A stretch of DNA of 64,000 nucleotides. Origin: Erodium maritimum (Eukaryota > Streptophyta > Magnoliopsida > Geraniales > Geraniaceae). The notes beneath the pieces were generated by a model. It was given only the letters and a program-made list of their open reading frames with translations, searched no databases and was not told the DNA's origin. This document shows positions 22,250-34,058 of the stretch, one piece after another (position 1 is the first letter of the stretch; every line of letters starts with the position of its first letter). The DNA is taken from positions 62,899,879 through 62,963,878 of the forward strand of contig OY997595.1 in NCBI GenBank assembly GCA_963921825.1, read 5' to 3'. A program made the position numbers and the translations under genes.

Positions 22250-22715
22250 TCATGGACACTCAAGACTCCAACGGTAAAGAGTCGGGTTCAACAACCCCAC
22301 GGGCCCACATGGACTCCCAAGACACACCAACTGTAACTCACGGGCTCAACAACCCCACGGCACTCACGGCCACCCAAGACACACCAACAGTAACTCACGG
22401 GCTCAACAACCCCACGGCACTCACGGCCACCCAAGACACCAACCATAAAGCAACACAAGTTCAACAACCCAACGGCACTCAGGGCCACCCAAGACACCAA
22501 TAATAAAGCAACACGGGTTCAACAACCCAACGGCACTCATGGCCACCCAAGACACCAATAACAATACACAGGCTCTCATGGCCACCCAAGACACCAACAA
22601 TAATACACGGGCTCTCATGGCCACCCAAGACACCAACAATAATACACGGGCTCTCATGGCCACCCAAGACACCAACAACAATACACGGGCTCTCATGGCC
22701 ACCCAAGACATAAAT
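22250..22715 (+). repeat. Tandem repeat array 2 inside solo LTR copy 2
   Basis: Units of about 58 bp (ACGGGCTCAACAACCCCACG, GGCCACCCAAGACAC) pass into 41-bp units (ACGGGCTCTCATGGCCACCC, AAGACACCAACAA) by loss of the middle segment. Later units are nearly identical, indicating recent expansion. Confidence 0.88.
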
Positions 22716-24596
22716 TAAACAGTCAACCTCCGGGCATGGTCATATGCCTCCAGTAATTCTAATATCGCTAAGTTCTCTGTTCCTACGACACTACTAAGTG
22801 TCACATGCTTTTCTCATAACGCTACGTTCTCGTATCATGCTTTTCTAATATTTAAATAAACCTACTCAACTCACGACACCCCGGTGTCACATGCAATTCT
22901 ACTGTTAACTTTCCATAGTCAGGGCCGAGATCCGGCTACTTTTCCCTACCTCGTGCGTGTTCTCCCAAAAGCCAACCAACGAGCTCCGGTGATGATCTCA
23001 GTCACTCACCCAGCTTTCCCTTGCCTCGGTCCGTGGCAGATCTAAAAGAACACAATTTAAAGACACTTAACAACTCGCAGGAATAAACTGAAAATCATTA
23101 AACTTGATGCCCAAACTTAACCCCGACAATGTCGATCACTCCTAAACTCCCCAGTTACTCGACATTGTCGATAAGGGACCCGTAAAGGCCCGATTCGCCC
23201 GACATGGCGAATCTGCCCGGGTTTTGTAAATGCCCTTCCGGGGCTCCAAAAATTCCCGTTTTCGTTTCTACGGTCTTAGAATAATTCAAGGGTCCCAATG
23301 TACTTGACCGAATCGAATTCCGACTCCCGAGTCAATTAATTACCATTTCAAGTTTCTAAAACCCGTTAATTACAATTTTTCCAATTTAATTCCAAATTTC
23401 GATTCGGTTAAGGATAAATGGTCCGAGGAACGTTCTAGAACTCCCGAACACGAAACCCGATCACCTGAGCACGTGGGCCCCACCCGGCCCAACTTGGCCG
23501 TGGGCCCTAGGGCTTAAATGGGCCCGGCCCACCATGGTGGTGGCCGGCCACCCCCCATGGTGGTCGGAGCTCCTCCCGAGCTCCCGGTCGCCGAAAAACG
23601 TGCTCCTTCACCTCCAAACACCTCCAAAACGTCTCCAACAATTCCCCCAACCTCAATACACCCTAAACTAAACGTTTTACAAACCCTAACATTTGAAAAT
23701 CAACAAAACGAGAATCGGTTCGGTGTATACCGTAGAGGAGGATGAGGGGAGAGTTCGATTGGTCCTTGCCTTGAGACGATCCAATGGATGGATGAGCGTG
23801 AATAGTGCCCCCCTAATACCTCTCATCTTTATTTTCCCCCCAAAACTAACACCACCACATATTGGACAAGTGTCAAGTGGGTCCCACACCTTTTAGGAAA
23901 ATATCTGCTAGATATTTTCCAATCAGATTCGCGAAATTCGGACATTTCGGACCTCGAAGGGGACTTTTTCCAAGAAATTACAAAACTTGGCGGGCTACAA
24001 GGAAACGGCTCAACTAAGACCGCTGCGACGACGGCTAAGCTTTTTGGACCCAAAACGGTCCTCGAATGGACAAAAACGTCGCTCGGTTGACTTTTCCAGC
24101 GAAAAGTCAACATTTCCCAAATTGATCAAAAAGTTGCCCTGAGTCCCCTGGAACTCACTTTGGTCAATATCGGGGTCAACTTAAGTCCGGTATGATACTC
24201 GGGGTCATTTTAGGTTTAATTAAGTGTCAGTCTTAAAATTTTTAAATTTTCCTGTTTTTCGCAGGTTTGACTGGCGTTGACCGGAAGTGGTTATTACAAT
24301 CCCCAATGATAGGAGAAATAGTAGCAACTCCGAGCAGCTCGTAGGGAACGAGACTGTTGGGGGTAAGAGAGACGGGAGTAGAACGGTGCGATAGAGGTTG
24401 AGAGGGAGGGGGAAGGAGGTCCTTGCCGACAACGGCGCAAAACAGAGCCTACAACCATCACCGACGAGAGCAAGGAACTAAAGGAAGCAACAAATTCTGA
24501 GAAATAATGCTCTTAATTACTTAAAATTTCAAGAATATGTAATTCTATCGTTAATAGTACCAAAATTCTCTCAACTGAACTAATTGTAAAAGGTAA

Positions 24597-25558
24597 GAAT
24601 GAGCATAATTCAGCCTTTAAGGTTCTCAATCTCTTTTTTTTTTTTCCTGTGCGCCCCTCTCATCCCTAATCTCTTTCTTCACTATAACTTTTCATAAATT
24701 TTACCAATCCATTCGGCAACAATAGCTCCTCTCACGTGATGATCGGTCCTTCTCTACTTACTACCTCCCATGCAACCTAGGTCTCCGAGACGCACCGTCC
24801 CGTAAGGCCACCGCTAGCGTTGTCGTCGCCACCACCTCAGCCGTCATCAGCGCTCCGCCTCTATCACCACCATCGTCGCTACCCTCCCCCACCATCACTC
24901 ATGATATAGCACTACCACCTCCACCACAGCTCATTCCTCCTTCGACGCGTCTTTAATGTTCATGCTTACGACCTCAATGTTATGGATCTGTTGAGATCCA
25001 ACATCTCTTCAACCGCCCGCCGACCACCCAAGTTCATCGGAGACTCAATTCTGGATCCAGCTTTGCGATCGTGGAGCACCCGATCATTCGGGCACTTTGT
25101 GCAAGGATAATTCACCCCATCCGTTGGATCGAGACCCTGACACCTGCGATCAGAGTCAAGGAGAGTGGAATCGGCAATTGACATCGAAATCGGGGTGTGT
25201 GTGGGGACGCACACCTCACCCTTCTAGGGTCGAAGCCAACCCGACCTATTGTATCCCTTTTTTTTTTTCTGGTGTTATCCCTGGATGCCCGATATCTCCT
25301 CAAATTCCCCATATCAAATACCACGGGCATCTTCAGTCGAATCAGGAAATGATTATTGTGAGCTATGGTCAAGCTACCACTAACCCGAGGATCTCCTCCC
25401 ACATTTTTCTCTTGAATTAACCGGGTATATTAGTCATAGGGTTTAGCATCCAGATTCGTTCTAGACTTTGTCTCACCGTCGCACATTATTTCACATGTGC
25501 ATCTCTGTTATCCATTACAATTATTAATAAAAATCTCATTTAATGCTCAAAAAAGAAA
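24597..25558 (+). mobile_element. Non-LTR retroelement, family A, copy 3, with target duplication
   Basis: TAATTGTAAAA lies at about 24586-24596 and again at 25560-25570. The element ends with GCTCAAAAAAGAAAAA, a poly(A)-like tail, so it is plus-oriented and about 0.96 kb. Its 25100-25480 part is the reverse complement of the repeat at 2430-2720 and 4290-4600, including the CAGTCGAATCAGGAAATGAT region. It carries no reverse transcriptase. Without it, the flanks join into the sequence seen at 57.05 kb. Confidence 0.68.
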
Positions 25559-28500
25559 AATTAATTGTAAAATAATTAAATTAGTGTAAAAAAAATATAT
25601 TTTTTTCATAATCTATCTTATATTAAAACGAAATAAAGTTAGTGTTACATTTCTAAAATCATATATTATAATGAAATATAATAATAAAAATGTTAAATAC
25701 ATTTTATTTTTATAACTTTAACTTATCAGGAAATCTATAATCCCTGGTCTATTACACTCTTAATTAGGGTTAAGGGCTCTTAATGCTAATTGTCATTCAA
25801 GATACAACCACCGTGCAAGATGTCTAGTAGCAAGAGACTACTTGTGAGTCTCTTTCCTAAAACGTTATTATTCTTCTTCTATATGCCTCCACATCTCAAT
25901 GTTGTCGTACCGAAAGGATGATGCATACTATGCAAAGATCCGCGACTCCCAATTACAGTGGTGATCGTCCTCTCCGTATTAGCCTCTCACGTTAGGAGCA
26001 TACACACGGATGTAAGAGGAGGGGCTTCTGTTGGCCCAAATAATCATAAAAATCAGGCGATTTATGATATGCAACCTTTCCAGGTCCAATGAGGCAACTG
26101 CGAGGAAACGGGACGTTAGGGAAGAGAAGCGTCCCGCTCCCATCACAATTGGCTACTACTGATCGTCTTCCTCCACCAGTTTCTACTCCCTCCCCAAATC
26201 AGGCATATCAATACACATGTTAGTGACCACTTTGGGTGGATCCACGAGCATTTTTGAAGTTATTATGGTTGGCTTCAGGGCGAGTTGGAATTAGTGATAC
26301 TACTTTATAGTTTTGTTCTTTTCGTTTAGTTTTGTTGTTGTTCGTTGCATCAGTGAATTGTCAAATACATGCGCTCTCTTCCCGAACCAGTCACGTCACT
26401 CTGCAAGTTAAAGACCCCCTTGGAGGATCTACGAGTTTTCAGGCTATATTGGTTGACCTCAGGTCGACCCGAATTTGGTTTCCTTTTTTGTTCTATTAGT
26501 ACTTTCAAGTTCAGTAAATTGCCAAAAACCCTCAGGTTTTCTTAGAGGATTAGTTGTAGTCTGTCTCATGAAGAGCTACTCTCCACCATTCTTCTCCATG
26601 TTATCTTTCAGTTAAAGTAATAATATTTGTCATTTTTGCTGAAAAAAACCCCTTAACAAATCAGCATAAAGTTACACCTGATTACATGCTACATCGACTG
26701 AAACATAAATCATAAATAAAGTCATAACTTCTAACAAATAACATAAAGAACCCAAAATATTCTTCACTAGAGCCTCCAATTCACTATAATGGTGTAGGGA
26801 GACGACCACCTAGGAAGTAGTGAAGGGAAGCAATTACGGTAGGTTTGCTGTGCCTATCCTCAAGGTACCAGATACACGTTATTAGGTTGTGCAACCTTCC
26901 ACATTTCAGCTTTCTTATACCTCTTCTGAAATGATTTAAGGCCCAATTATTTGCATTGTTGAATCCCAACCAGACAGAAAACTACCTTCCAGATACTAGA
27001 CAGAGCTCGTACCACCTGGATGTTAGTAGATAGGGAGTGTCTACACTCCATTTACCGACCTTTTATCCTCTTAAGGGGAGATGAGAGGTTGCATTGTAAA
27101 CCTCGCTTGATAAAAATCGTTCTCTTGAACCCATGCAAAAACAAATTGTGTTAGTAACGTCACCTCAACTGAGTTGCGCCAGATGCTTGCCGCCATGATC
27201 ACAACAGATCGTTGAACAACAAAGATCGAGAATCACTCCGATAATTGCCTTTTCCGATAAGAAAGTTGTCACGTGAAACTTAGATCTAGTGGGGCAAAAC
27301 CCCTTGACTCCTCGCTAGATTCATGTCCTTTTTGTATTTGTTCCTCCCCAAAACCTCCATAATTACTCCATGGAAATATCAAATAGTCGCTATAAAAGGT
27401 GTCATAAAAGAACTATAGAGAAAATAGCAGAGCACAATAAAATTTTCTTTTACTATAAACATGCATTTTATTTTAATTGAATATTTTATTTACTAGAACA
27501 ATAGTTCATTTTATTAAACCATAGAGACAATTTTATCATCAACCATAAAAGGGTAGACATAGTCTAAGATAGGTCCGAGATGCTGACCTGTAATAAAATG
27601 GTTGACTAAAGTTTTGGAGTAGATGCACGAGTCCTTTTTCTTATAGATGTACTTTTTAATCTAATATAAAAGCTAATATTATTAACTTAAATCTGTACCC
27701 AATTCTTATAGATGTAATTATTTTCTTTTGAGAGATATCTAACTTTAAATTTTTATAATCTATTAATTTTTTGTCAAATAAATACCTTAACCTTTAAATT
27801 TTTAATTTAATACCATTTTTTTTTTTTGGAAAGTTGAGGTACCATAATTAGATGCATTAGTAATTTAGACTAGAATTGTGGGGCCCGAAAGGAGATCAGG
27901 CCCTTAAAAAATAAGCTTAAAAAATAAGCGTATGCCGCTATAAGCAGCGAATACACGGTATTCTTTAGTAAAAGGCGAAAGAATAGTTCGCTGTGTATTC
28001 ACTGCACGGCTGCGTGAGTACAGAGAAAGGTTAGATAAGCATTTTATAAGCTCATTCGGTCTTCCTCTAAGCCTTTCTTCCGATGTGGGACTATAGGAGT
28101 TGTCAAGTATCAATACCGTTCAACCCACCAAGTTCCATTTCTTCTTTTATCCCTTCTCTTTTTGCTATAAAACCAAACACAAAACTCTATTACAGACTCC
28201 ATTAGTTACGAAACGGATCGGGTTTTACTTCAACATTTTGACAATAATATCATTCTTAAGTGTTCTTAATCTTAAGCTTAATTTGCATCCATTTCATTGT
28301 CCAAACCATGAAAAGACCATTGTAGTTATTGTTTTTGAACTATTTGACTCATCTTTCATGTTTGAATTTTTGTCCAAGCACGTAGCAAAGAGACGACGTT
28401 TTAGCTGTCAACTGATGTTTTTCAAGTTGGTAGTTAAGGATTTAGGAGTCTCCGAATGAAACAAAATAATGGTTTCACTTGCAAGACATGATGTGAATCT

Positions 28501-28560
28501 TAGCCTTTGTTTTGTCCGAATCTCAAAAATGACCATACATTTGTCCTTGTAGCATCAACA
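25559..28560. other. Gene-poor, AT-rich stretch with a possible retroelement 3' end
   Basis: 25559-25760 continues the RZ1C upstream sequence. Between about 26220 and 26500 two similar segments recur (GTGGATCCACGAGC.., GAGGATCTACGAGT.., each followed by TTGGTTGACCTCAGG-like text), and the block ends near GCTGAAAAAAA at 26638-26648. That is reminiscent of a plus-strand non-LTR 3' UTR. From 26650 to 28560 I see no coding sequence. Around 27900-28100 there are paired AGCGAATACAC/GTGTATTCACTG words and CCGATGTGGGACT, possibly an old LTR-type fragment. Confidence 0.35.
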
Positions 28561-28639
28561 TATTCATACATATAAATCCCTTGTTTCTATCACTTATTCA
28601 CATATTGTATCTGAAAAAAAGAAACATAGTAACTTAGGC

Positions 28640-31600
28640 ATGGAAGACACGAAGAAGCTCGAGGAAGGATTGGGATGTAATGATCTGGTCTGTGAACACG
28701 CTGAAACTGTGAACGAGGAGAGGAACACAGTGCTCGACCGAGTGGAGGAGCCATTGGTGAAGCAGAAGAGCAAAAGGGTTGCGACTTTGGATGCATTCAG
28801 AGGACTCACCATTGTGGTAAGCATTATATGTAGCACATTATGTAAGTAATGGTTTATAAGTACTTGTTTTGTGTTCTTAATTGAAATTGGTGCAGTTGAT
28901 GGTACTGGTGGATGATGCTGGTGGAGCATACGCAAGGATCGATCACTCTCCATGGAACGGTTGCACTTTGGCTGATCTCGTCATGCCTTTTTTCCTCTTC
29001 ATCGTAGGAGTTTCCATTGCCTTGGCTCTTAAGGTACAACGACATGATATGATCTCAACTCAATCAACATCTCAACTAAAAACTCAAGATGATAGTTAAA
29101 AGCTCGATTATAGTTTTATATTCTAACACATGGTACAATCTCTACTTAGATGAACATTTTTATTTCTCATGCCATTCTTTATCTTGATGTTGTGCAGAGG
29201 ATTCCAAAGGTCAAGTTCGCGATCAAGAAGATCGTCTTTAGGACATTGAAGCTCCTCTTTTGGGGGATCCTGTTGCAAGGTGATGCTTGTTTACATTTCT
29301 AGGTTAATTCCATGATGTTTGGAACATATATAAGACCTTACCTCGTACCTAATAATCTGCTGCAGGAGGGTACTCTCACGCTCCGGACGATCTCTCCTAT
29401 GGGGTTGACATGAAGCTGATCAGATGGTGTGGGATCCTTCAGGTATGATGTTTAAAATATTCGATTAAAAACTCAAGCTAATAGTTGAAAGTTTAATTAT
29501 AAAGTTATTTTCATCTCACTATCCTTATGATGTAGTTTTTTTCATCTCATTACCGTAACTATTTTTTGTGGCATCTTACTACTCTAGAATGTCTTTTTTT
29601 TTCACTTGCATACCCTAACTATTTTTTGTGGCACCTCACTACCCTAGAATGCATTTTTGTGACATTAAAAACTAATTTTTTTAAAGAAATTTTGAAAACC
29701 AATGACATGCTTTTCAAATTTTGATTCTTAGTGAGGGGTATTATGGACTTTTAAGTGTTTTCATCCAAAAATGGATGTCAAATTGACGGCGGGTATGAAA
29801 GTGAAAAAAATGCATTCTAGGGTAGTGAGGTGCCACAAAAAATAGTTAGGGTAGTGAAATGAAAAAAAACCACATAGTTAGGGTAGTGAGATGAAAATAA
29901 CCGTTAATTATATCGTGTATGTAAAAAGCCTGATACTATACCATATTAGAGAATCAGTTTAACTAAAAACTCACTGATAGCTTAAACCCTGATTAAAATT
30001 TTATATTCTAACACATCTATCTCCTGACGTTTTTGTTAATCTTGGATCAGAGAATCGCTTTAGTGTACCTAGTTGTGGCTCTTATCGAGACTCTCACCAC
30101 CAAGCTCAGACCAACAGTCTTGGAACCCGGATACTTTAGTATCTTCACTGCATACAAATGGCAATGGTGAGTAACAACAAACAAATCTCGACACTAAAAG
30201 AAACGAAACCTAGTTCTTGATACTATATCTCTGTTTGGTTCAGGCTTGGAGGGTTCATATCATTCCTCGTTTACATTATCACAACATATTCTCTATATGT
30301 CCCGGATTGGAGCTTTGAGCACCACCATCATCATGGGTTGGAGAGATTAGTGGTAAGCAAAATTCAATGCCACAAACAGAACATCGTAGTTTCAGACAAT
30401 AATGGTTAGGTTTCAGGTCGAATGTGGGATGAGAGGACACTTGGGACCAGCATGCAACGCTGTTGGTTATGTGGACCGACAGGTTTGGGGGATCAATCAC
30501 CTCTACAACTCGCCAGTTTGGCAACGCTTGAACGCTTGTACTCTTAGCTCTCCGGCCTCCGGCCCACTCCGCGATGATGCGCCTAATTGGTGTCATGCTC
30601 CATTCGAGCCAGAAGGCTTGTTAAGGTTCGTAGATTAATCTTTAAAACCCATGTTTAAGGCTAAATGGGGAGATGGGTTTGACATTGGTTTGTGTTCCTT
30701 TTCTCAGTTCAATCTCGGCTATCCTCTCGGGAGTAATCGGCATCCACTACGGACATGTTTTGATCCACTTTAAGGTTTGTAACTTCAAGTATCATGTGTG
30801 ACTAGTTCGGAGATGTTAAGGTTTGTGTAGTATGAGGGATAGTTAAGGATTTGATGCTTCTTGCAGGGACACTCGGAGAGGCTCAAGCAATGGGTCTCGA
30901 TGGGGCTTGGCTTACTCGTCCTAGCAGTCATTCTTCATTTCACCGGTCTGTTAACTTCCTACCGTATTGATTCCTTTCAAATTCGTAAAAATAAAAATAA
31001 AACTATTTGGTTTTAAATACGTAGTTTGAGACCTTTTAAGGTTCTTTGTTTGTTGTTGGTCTTGCAGCCATTCCGATCAACAAACAACTGTATAGCTTCA
31101 GCTATGTCTGCTTCACAGCTGGTGCGGCTGGGGTCGTCTTCTCCGGCTTTTACTTACTGGTTAGAGAATCAAGACACCATTTTCTCATTCAAGAAACAAA
31201 TAGAGAATCACAAGTGTTGTAACTATTCATGTTTGTGATGTCACAGATCGATGTTTGGGGATTCCGGAGGTCGTTCTTGTTCTTGGAGTGGATAGGAATG
31301 AATGCGATGTTGGTATTTGTAATGGCGGCGCAGGGCATCTTTGCAGGATTTGTCAACGGTTGGTACTATAACGACCCCGACAACAATCTAGTAAGTAAAA
31401 TCCTTTTCCGCGTCAGGGCCGGCCCAATGATATTTGGGGCCTTAAGCGAGAATTTGATCGATATCTCTTTTTCCTATGAAAAATTATAATAAGAAAATAA
31501 GTAAATTTGCTCATAGAAGTATTAAACTATATCATATTGAGAAAATGAGCATCAACGTTTATTTATAACACTAAAAAATTTAAAATAGGTGACAGAGATT

Positions 31601-33499
31601 TATTTTGTAATAAGACATCCTTGATGGATATGATTTAATGTCTAGAATTCTATATAAAAAAATCCAAATATTCAATATATTTTCATGTCAACTTTAGATA
31701 TGATAGGTTCTAGATAAATCTAGAAAATTACACCAAATTATGTAGCTTATATGTGAACTCCTGTATAGATATTTATTGTCACCATCTTCTAGACTCTAAC
31801 TAATATTAATCATATATAACCAAAAATAAGAAAATCGTTAGAACCGGCACTAACGACGCAAGGTAGTATCTAGGTGAGAATTTTCAAGCACCAAAAACAT
31901 TCGGTATCGAAACCCACCAGTTAACCAACACAAACAAAATATGACAAGGTCAACACATTCTCTCGATTACCTCATGACATATGTACAAGTTCATTTAACT
32001 ATTGTTGCTCTTTAAAGCTTAAAGAAGCTTATGAACAAACTCGTGCCTATTGATTTGTGACTAAGAAATCACAAACAAACAATCGTTCATGTTCTTGCCT
32101 TTTGGTCTTTCCTCTATGTTTAGCATCTCTATTTCCTGTGTGCAATACTTTTATGTAATCTGGACTCTCCATTGAGCATCTCTATGTCCATGATTAGTAA
32201 GCATCTCAATCTTTTATGAGTAAATCATTTTCTGTAGAGCCCGGATAATACAACTCCATATGATAGGTGTATAAAGTCATCTATACTATTTGTATTCTTT
32301 AACTATGAAATGAAACTTTCGTAATACATACTTATTGCATTAATTTTTGAAGGGTTTCTTTTTATTTTGACTTGTATTTTAATCAAGTCAGTCTTGGTTT
32401 CTTACACAACTTTACCGTTTGTAATGTATATTAATACCCCTCGAGTTTCAATATAGTTAAAACCAACGAGACTCATGTTTTTAGTCCATGAATTTCATAA
32501 ATTATTTTTCGATAAATGATCCTATTTTTTTCCTAAACATTTTAGTACAGAGCCAGGAAATTCTAGCACAAGTTATTAATTATGTCATGTTTCTCTTCTA
32601 ATAAGACAATATTGATATTCATGAAGACTCATCTTTAGATACATATCTACATTTGAATGTCTAAAAACTTTTTCTATAAAGTATCAAAGAAGTGGAATAT
32701 ATCAAATCAGCACTTATTGGGTTTTCCATACATGTGCTTCACATTTTTTTACTCTGATCATAAAAATTTGTATTCAATAATGGATTTTTTTCTTCTTTCA
32801 AAGTTTCAATATGAGGCTTTAAGCGGTTGCTTAAGTCGCTTAAAGCTTGAGCCGGCCCTGGTCCTCGTAAGAGCACTTACAGTAGAGTCGCTTCTTTTTG
32901 TTGCTTTTTATGGTTCTTTCTGACTGGGCCGACGAAATTGTTGATCCTATAGATTCGAGAACAAACCTGCTTTCTTTTCTCTTTTCTGTTCAACCTCGTT
33001 TCTTTATCACATTTGACGATTCTTATATGAATCAACCCGTCTACCAGGTCGATCTGATAAACAAAATGACGTAAAATTTGTTTTTGTTGGTTCCTATACG
33101 ATTCTCTCTTATTAGGTTAGACAAAAATAGTTGAACCCTACCAATTCGTGAATATGCCTGTTTTCTTCTCTCCTCTCTCTTGAACCTTTCTGTGTGACAC
33201 TTAGCCGTCAAAACTCCCAATGTGAACTTACCCCAAATAAAGTCTTATTCGTCCTTGTAAAATCGACCTCCATTATGGATGCTCTCGAATGAATATCTTA
33301 CTTTTTCACAAGAAAACGTGACTTACGAACCCTAACTCATTTGTGATCTTAGGTGAATTGGATTCAAGAACATGTTTTTAATGATGTTTGGCACTCGGAG
33401 AGGGTAGGGACGCTACTATACGTGATATTTGCGGAGATCACGTTCTGGGGAGTGGTTTCTGGCGTCTTGCACAAACTCGGCATCTACTGGAAGCTCTAA
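28640..33499 (+). CDS. Heparan-alpha-glucosaminide N-acetyltransferase-like multi-pass membrane protein
   Basis: Twelve coding exons can be joined with GT..AG introns: 28640-28816, 28896-29033, 29198-29279, 29366-29442, 30051-30166, 30244-30352, 30417-30625, 30708-30774, 30867-30945, 31068-31159, 31247-31390 and 33353-33499. The product is about 478 residues with the plant HGSNAT-like signature: LDAFRGLTIV at the exon 1 end, VDDAGGAYARIDHSPWNGCT, VMPFFLFIVGVSIALALK, LLQGGYSHAPDDLSYGVD, CGILQRIALVYLVVAL, CGMRGHLGPACNAVGY, EPEGLLSSISAILSG, GIHYGHVLIHFK and PINKQLYSFSYVCFT, ending GIYWKL. His76 in DHSPWNG sits where, from memory, the human lysosomal enzyme has its acetyl-carrying His. The plant substrate is unknown. 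Hydrophobic segments occur throughout; a His cluster (HHHHH) lies in the exon 6 loop. Intron 4 and intron 11 carry transposon insertions, but all coding exons are open. Confidence 0.94.
29502..29903. mobile_element. Mutator-like MITE in intron 4 of the acetyltransferase gene
   Basis: Ends read AAGTTATTTTCATCTCACTA and, reversed, CGGTTATTTTCATCTCACTA. Inside are inverted arms with CTATTTTTTGTGGCA and CCCTAGAATG. The 9-bp duplication TTAATTATA is perfect (29493-29501 and 29904-29912). The centre holds GGGGTATTATGGACTTTT, then CATCCAAAAATGGATG and GACGGCGGGTA. 402 bp, no coding sequence. Confidence 0.88.
31414..32860. mobile_element. hAT-like non-autonomous element in intron 11
   Basis: It begins CAGGGCCGGCCC and ends GAGCCGGCCCTG. 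The inverted similarity continues with TTAAGCGAG versus TTAAGCGAC. The 8-bp flanks TTCCGCGT and GTCCTCGT match at six positions, fitting an old hAT duplication. The 1.45-kb interior is AT-rich and has no transposase. Confidence 0.8.
32871..33284. mobile_element. Probable Harbinger-like MITE in intron 11
   Basis: The left end GAGCACTTACAGTAGAGTCG and the reverse complement of the right end, GAGCATCCATAATGGAGGTCG, are recognisably alike. The interior has two related blocks around CGAACAAAC and GTTCAACC. The expected 3-bp duplication is not intact (TAA versus TCG). It abuts the hAT-like element. Confidence 0.55.
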
Positions 33500-34058
33500 G
33501 TAAGAAGCAAACATAAGATTACGATTCAAACCTTTAAGGATTGCCTTTCCTTTGTCGTTTGTTTAGCATCTAGTACGTTGTTATTATGTCGTTGCAAACA
33601 GAAAAAAGGCTAATAGGGTTCTGTAACTTCAACTGATCAAATTTCATATATTTTTAGTGCTACGAGATTAAGAAGGGTTGTAATATGATTGTTTAATTAG
33701 AACAAAATATCTGAAGAACAAATCTTTTGCGGGGGTACTTCATTGAAATGGGTCAAGAACACGTGTTTTCTGATGGCCTTTCTCGCCTCTCCACGGGTTT
33801 CCAGAATAGGTGCGTGTTGTTCGGATGGTATGTTCGGAGTCTTGTCGGAGTTTTAGTCAGATCTGTGTGTCGGTTCTTCGTCGGAACTCCTCAATTGGTG
33901 GGGGTCTCGTGCTCGTGTCCAGAAGCTAGGGGTGCTCGTGCTAGGGTGGGCTTTGCCGAAGCAATAATAGTGGCTGTTTGGTCAACCTTCTTTTGGGGGC
34001 ACAATGAGATTCATACATAACTTGGTTAAGGTGGAGGTCATATTTCTATCGTTTTTCA
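33500..34058. other. 3' flank of the acetyltransferase gene
   Basis: The first 200 bp is AT-rich and must contain the 3' UTR, though I find no AATAAA. A 97-codon frame at 33727-34020 has no recognisable domain, and its GC-rich composition hints at a retroelement fragment. Confidence 0.35.

Larger units (their letters stand above)
21084..24300 (+). mobile_element. Solo LTR, copy 2, about 3.2 kb, diverged relative of copies 1 and 3
   Basis: It begins TGTCACGCCCC and ends near GTGGTTATTACA at 24298. CCCCAAT lies just left of it (21077-21083) and again at 24301-24307, two bases past ACA, so the target duplication is probable but its boundary is unclear. Like the other copies it has a hairpin near the start (GGTGAGC-GTTC-GCTCACC, 21358-21375), a tandem-repeat zone and a GGCCCCACCCGGCCC-type GC-rich zone (23470-23590). 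It lacks pol, primer site and polypurine tract. Confidence 0.75.
20488..24506 (-). mobile_element. Non-LTR element with 16-bp target duplication, interrupted by a solo LTR
   Basis: ATGCTCTTAATTACTT occurs exactly at 20472-20487 and 24507-24522. The interior starts with a T-run (20488-20491, extended by the T's of the duplication), the tail of a minus-strand copy. Without the nested LTR (21084-24300) it is about 0.8 kb. It has the GC-rich layout of the other RT-less elements: no endonuclease, reverse transcriptase or ORF1 domain. The minus-strand frame at 24220-24432 is partly within it and shows only composition bias. Confidence 0.78.

Noticed and set aside
22421-22711. Minus-strand repeat protein (SWVAMRARVLLLV units)
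   Set aside because: It is the translation of a 41-bp minisatellite inside an LTR; a repeat length not divisible by three would change frame, and no start context or homologue is evident.
21084-24300. Helitron or complete gene-bearing element
   Set aside because: Ends are TG..CA like LTRs, with no CTRR end and hairpin, no helicase, no primer site and no second LTR; solo LTR is simpler.
33727-34020. Small gene downstream of the acetyltransferase
   Set aside because: No domain, no splice or promoter support, and composition like retroelement debris.
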